From an uncultured Vampirovibrio sp. (lineage in GTDB: Bacteria > Cyanobacteriota > Vampirovibrionia > Gastranaerophilales > Gastranaerophilaceae): a DNA stretch of 53,223 nucleotides. The stretch covers positions 1-53,223 of the forward strand of contig CAJTXZ010000009.1 in NCBI GenBank assembly GCA_910583725.1, given 5' to 3'. The position numbers and the translations under genes were made by a program. Positions 53,009 through 53,223 of the stretch are shown one piece after another (the stretch's first letter is position 1; each line of letters starts with the position of its first letter). Under the pieces are notes generated by a model that ran no database searches, was not told where the DNA came from, and saw only the letters and a program-made list of their open reading frames with translations.

Positions 53009-53223
53009 AAAGCGTAAGCCAGAGTGAAACTTAGGCAATGCGATGAGCATTGACGAAGTGTAACTATTGATAACTGCCGTAGGAAGCGCAGTGAAAACGA
53101 GCACCACAGGCAGAAAGAACGCGCAAGCCAGGGCTCCCAAGCGAGCTGCGATGAGCAGAGAGCTGGAGCTATTGATAACTGCCGTAGGAAGCGCAGTGAA
53201 AACGAGCACCACAGGCAGAAAGA
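53009..53223. repeat. Tandem repeat, 105-bp period, running off the window
   Basis: A 55-base block starting CTATTGATAACTGCC is identical at 53064-53118 and 53169-53223. The stretch before each copy is similar but diverged (GTAAGCCAG / GCAAGCCAG, GCGATGAGCA). It starts directly at the stop of the coiled-coil gene, and the GC content is higher than the surroundings. Confidence 0.85.

Noticed and set aside
52904..53212. 102-codon minus-strand frame with a repeated peptide
   Set aside because: The peptide repeat only mirrors the DNA tandem repeat and overlaps the end of a strong gene.

Overview
The window is AT-rich, Gram-negative bacterial DNA. It holds an RND/TolC efflux operon, uses few strong Shine-Dalgarno sites, and ends with an abundant-type coiled-coil protein starting MGMAASQARF. 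My best inference is a gut cyanobacterial relative of the Gastranaerophilales/Melainabacteria (Vampirovibrionia) type. This rests on general resemblance, not on a marker gene.

Positions 1-25,500 are mostly accessory. After the 3' part of a tRNA-Ala come a DUF262/GmrSD-type protein, convergent with a WYL regulator / TPR protein / WG-repeat protein operon and its HTH regulator. A four-gene unknown operon follows (secreted protein, beta-repeat protein, GIY-YIG nuclease, membrane protein). Next is a mobility module: ParB-domain DNA methylase, small protein, DUF5681, DUF2924 and a large serine recombinase. A divergent pair follows: an LPO_1073/Vpar_1526-like protein and a 1335-residue KAP P-loop NTPase with membrane segments. 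A MarR / nitroreductase / DUF1848 operon comes next, then a 1.7 kb graveyard with fragments of tyrosine recombinases.

At 22.1-25.5 kb, copies of the 3' end of tRNA-Phe(GAA) sit in tandem 112-bp repeats. They bracket a 2.8 kb island of two unknown genes, one of which appears to start with a DnaX (tau) C-terminal-type domain. Beyond the intact tRNA-Phe are two odd tRNA-like repeats.

From 25.9 kb on the window looks like chromosomal backbone: two zinc alcohol dehydrogenases plus a pilin-like peptide, a GlcF-type Fe-S protein, a STAS / PiT-like transporter pair, a PAS sensor whose kinase motifs are lost followed by a MalK/UgpC-type ABC ATPase, two small proteins divergent from an RND efflux operon, a ferritin-like protein, an ABC exporter, a ParDE toxin-antitoxin pair, a GH57-type protein, an OB-fold-like secreted protein, a NagA-like deacetylase and the coiled-coil protein. 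The window closes in a 105-bp-period repeat.

Best candidates for undescribed biology: the WG/TPR/WYL operon beside the DUF262 gene, the four-gene GIY-YIG operon, the KAP NTPase pair, and the tRNA-Phe tandem-att island with its clamp-loader-like protein. All functional statements come from reading motifs by eye; no database search was run.
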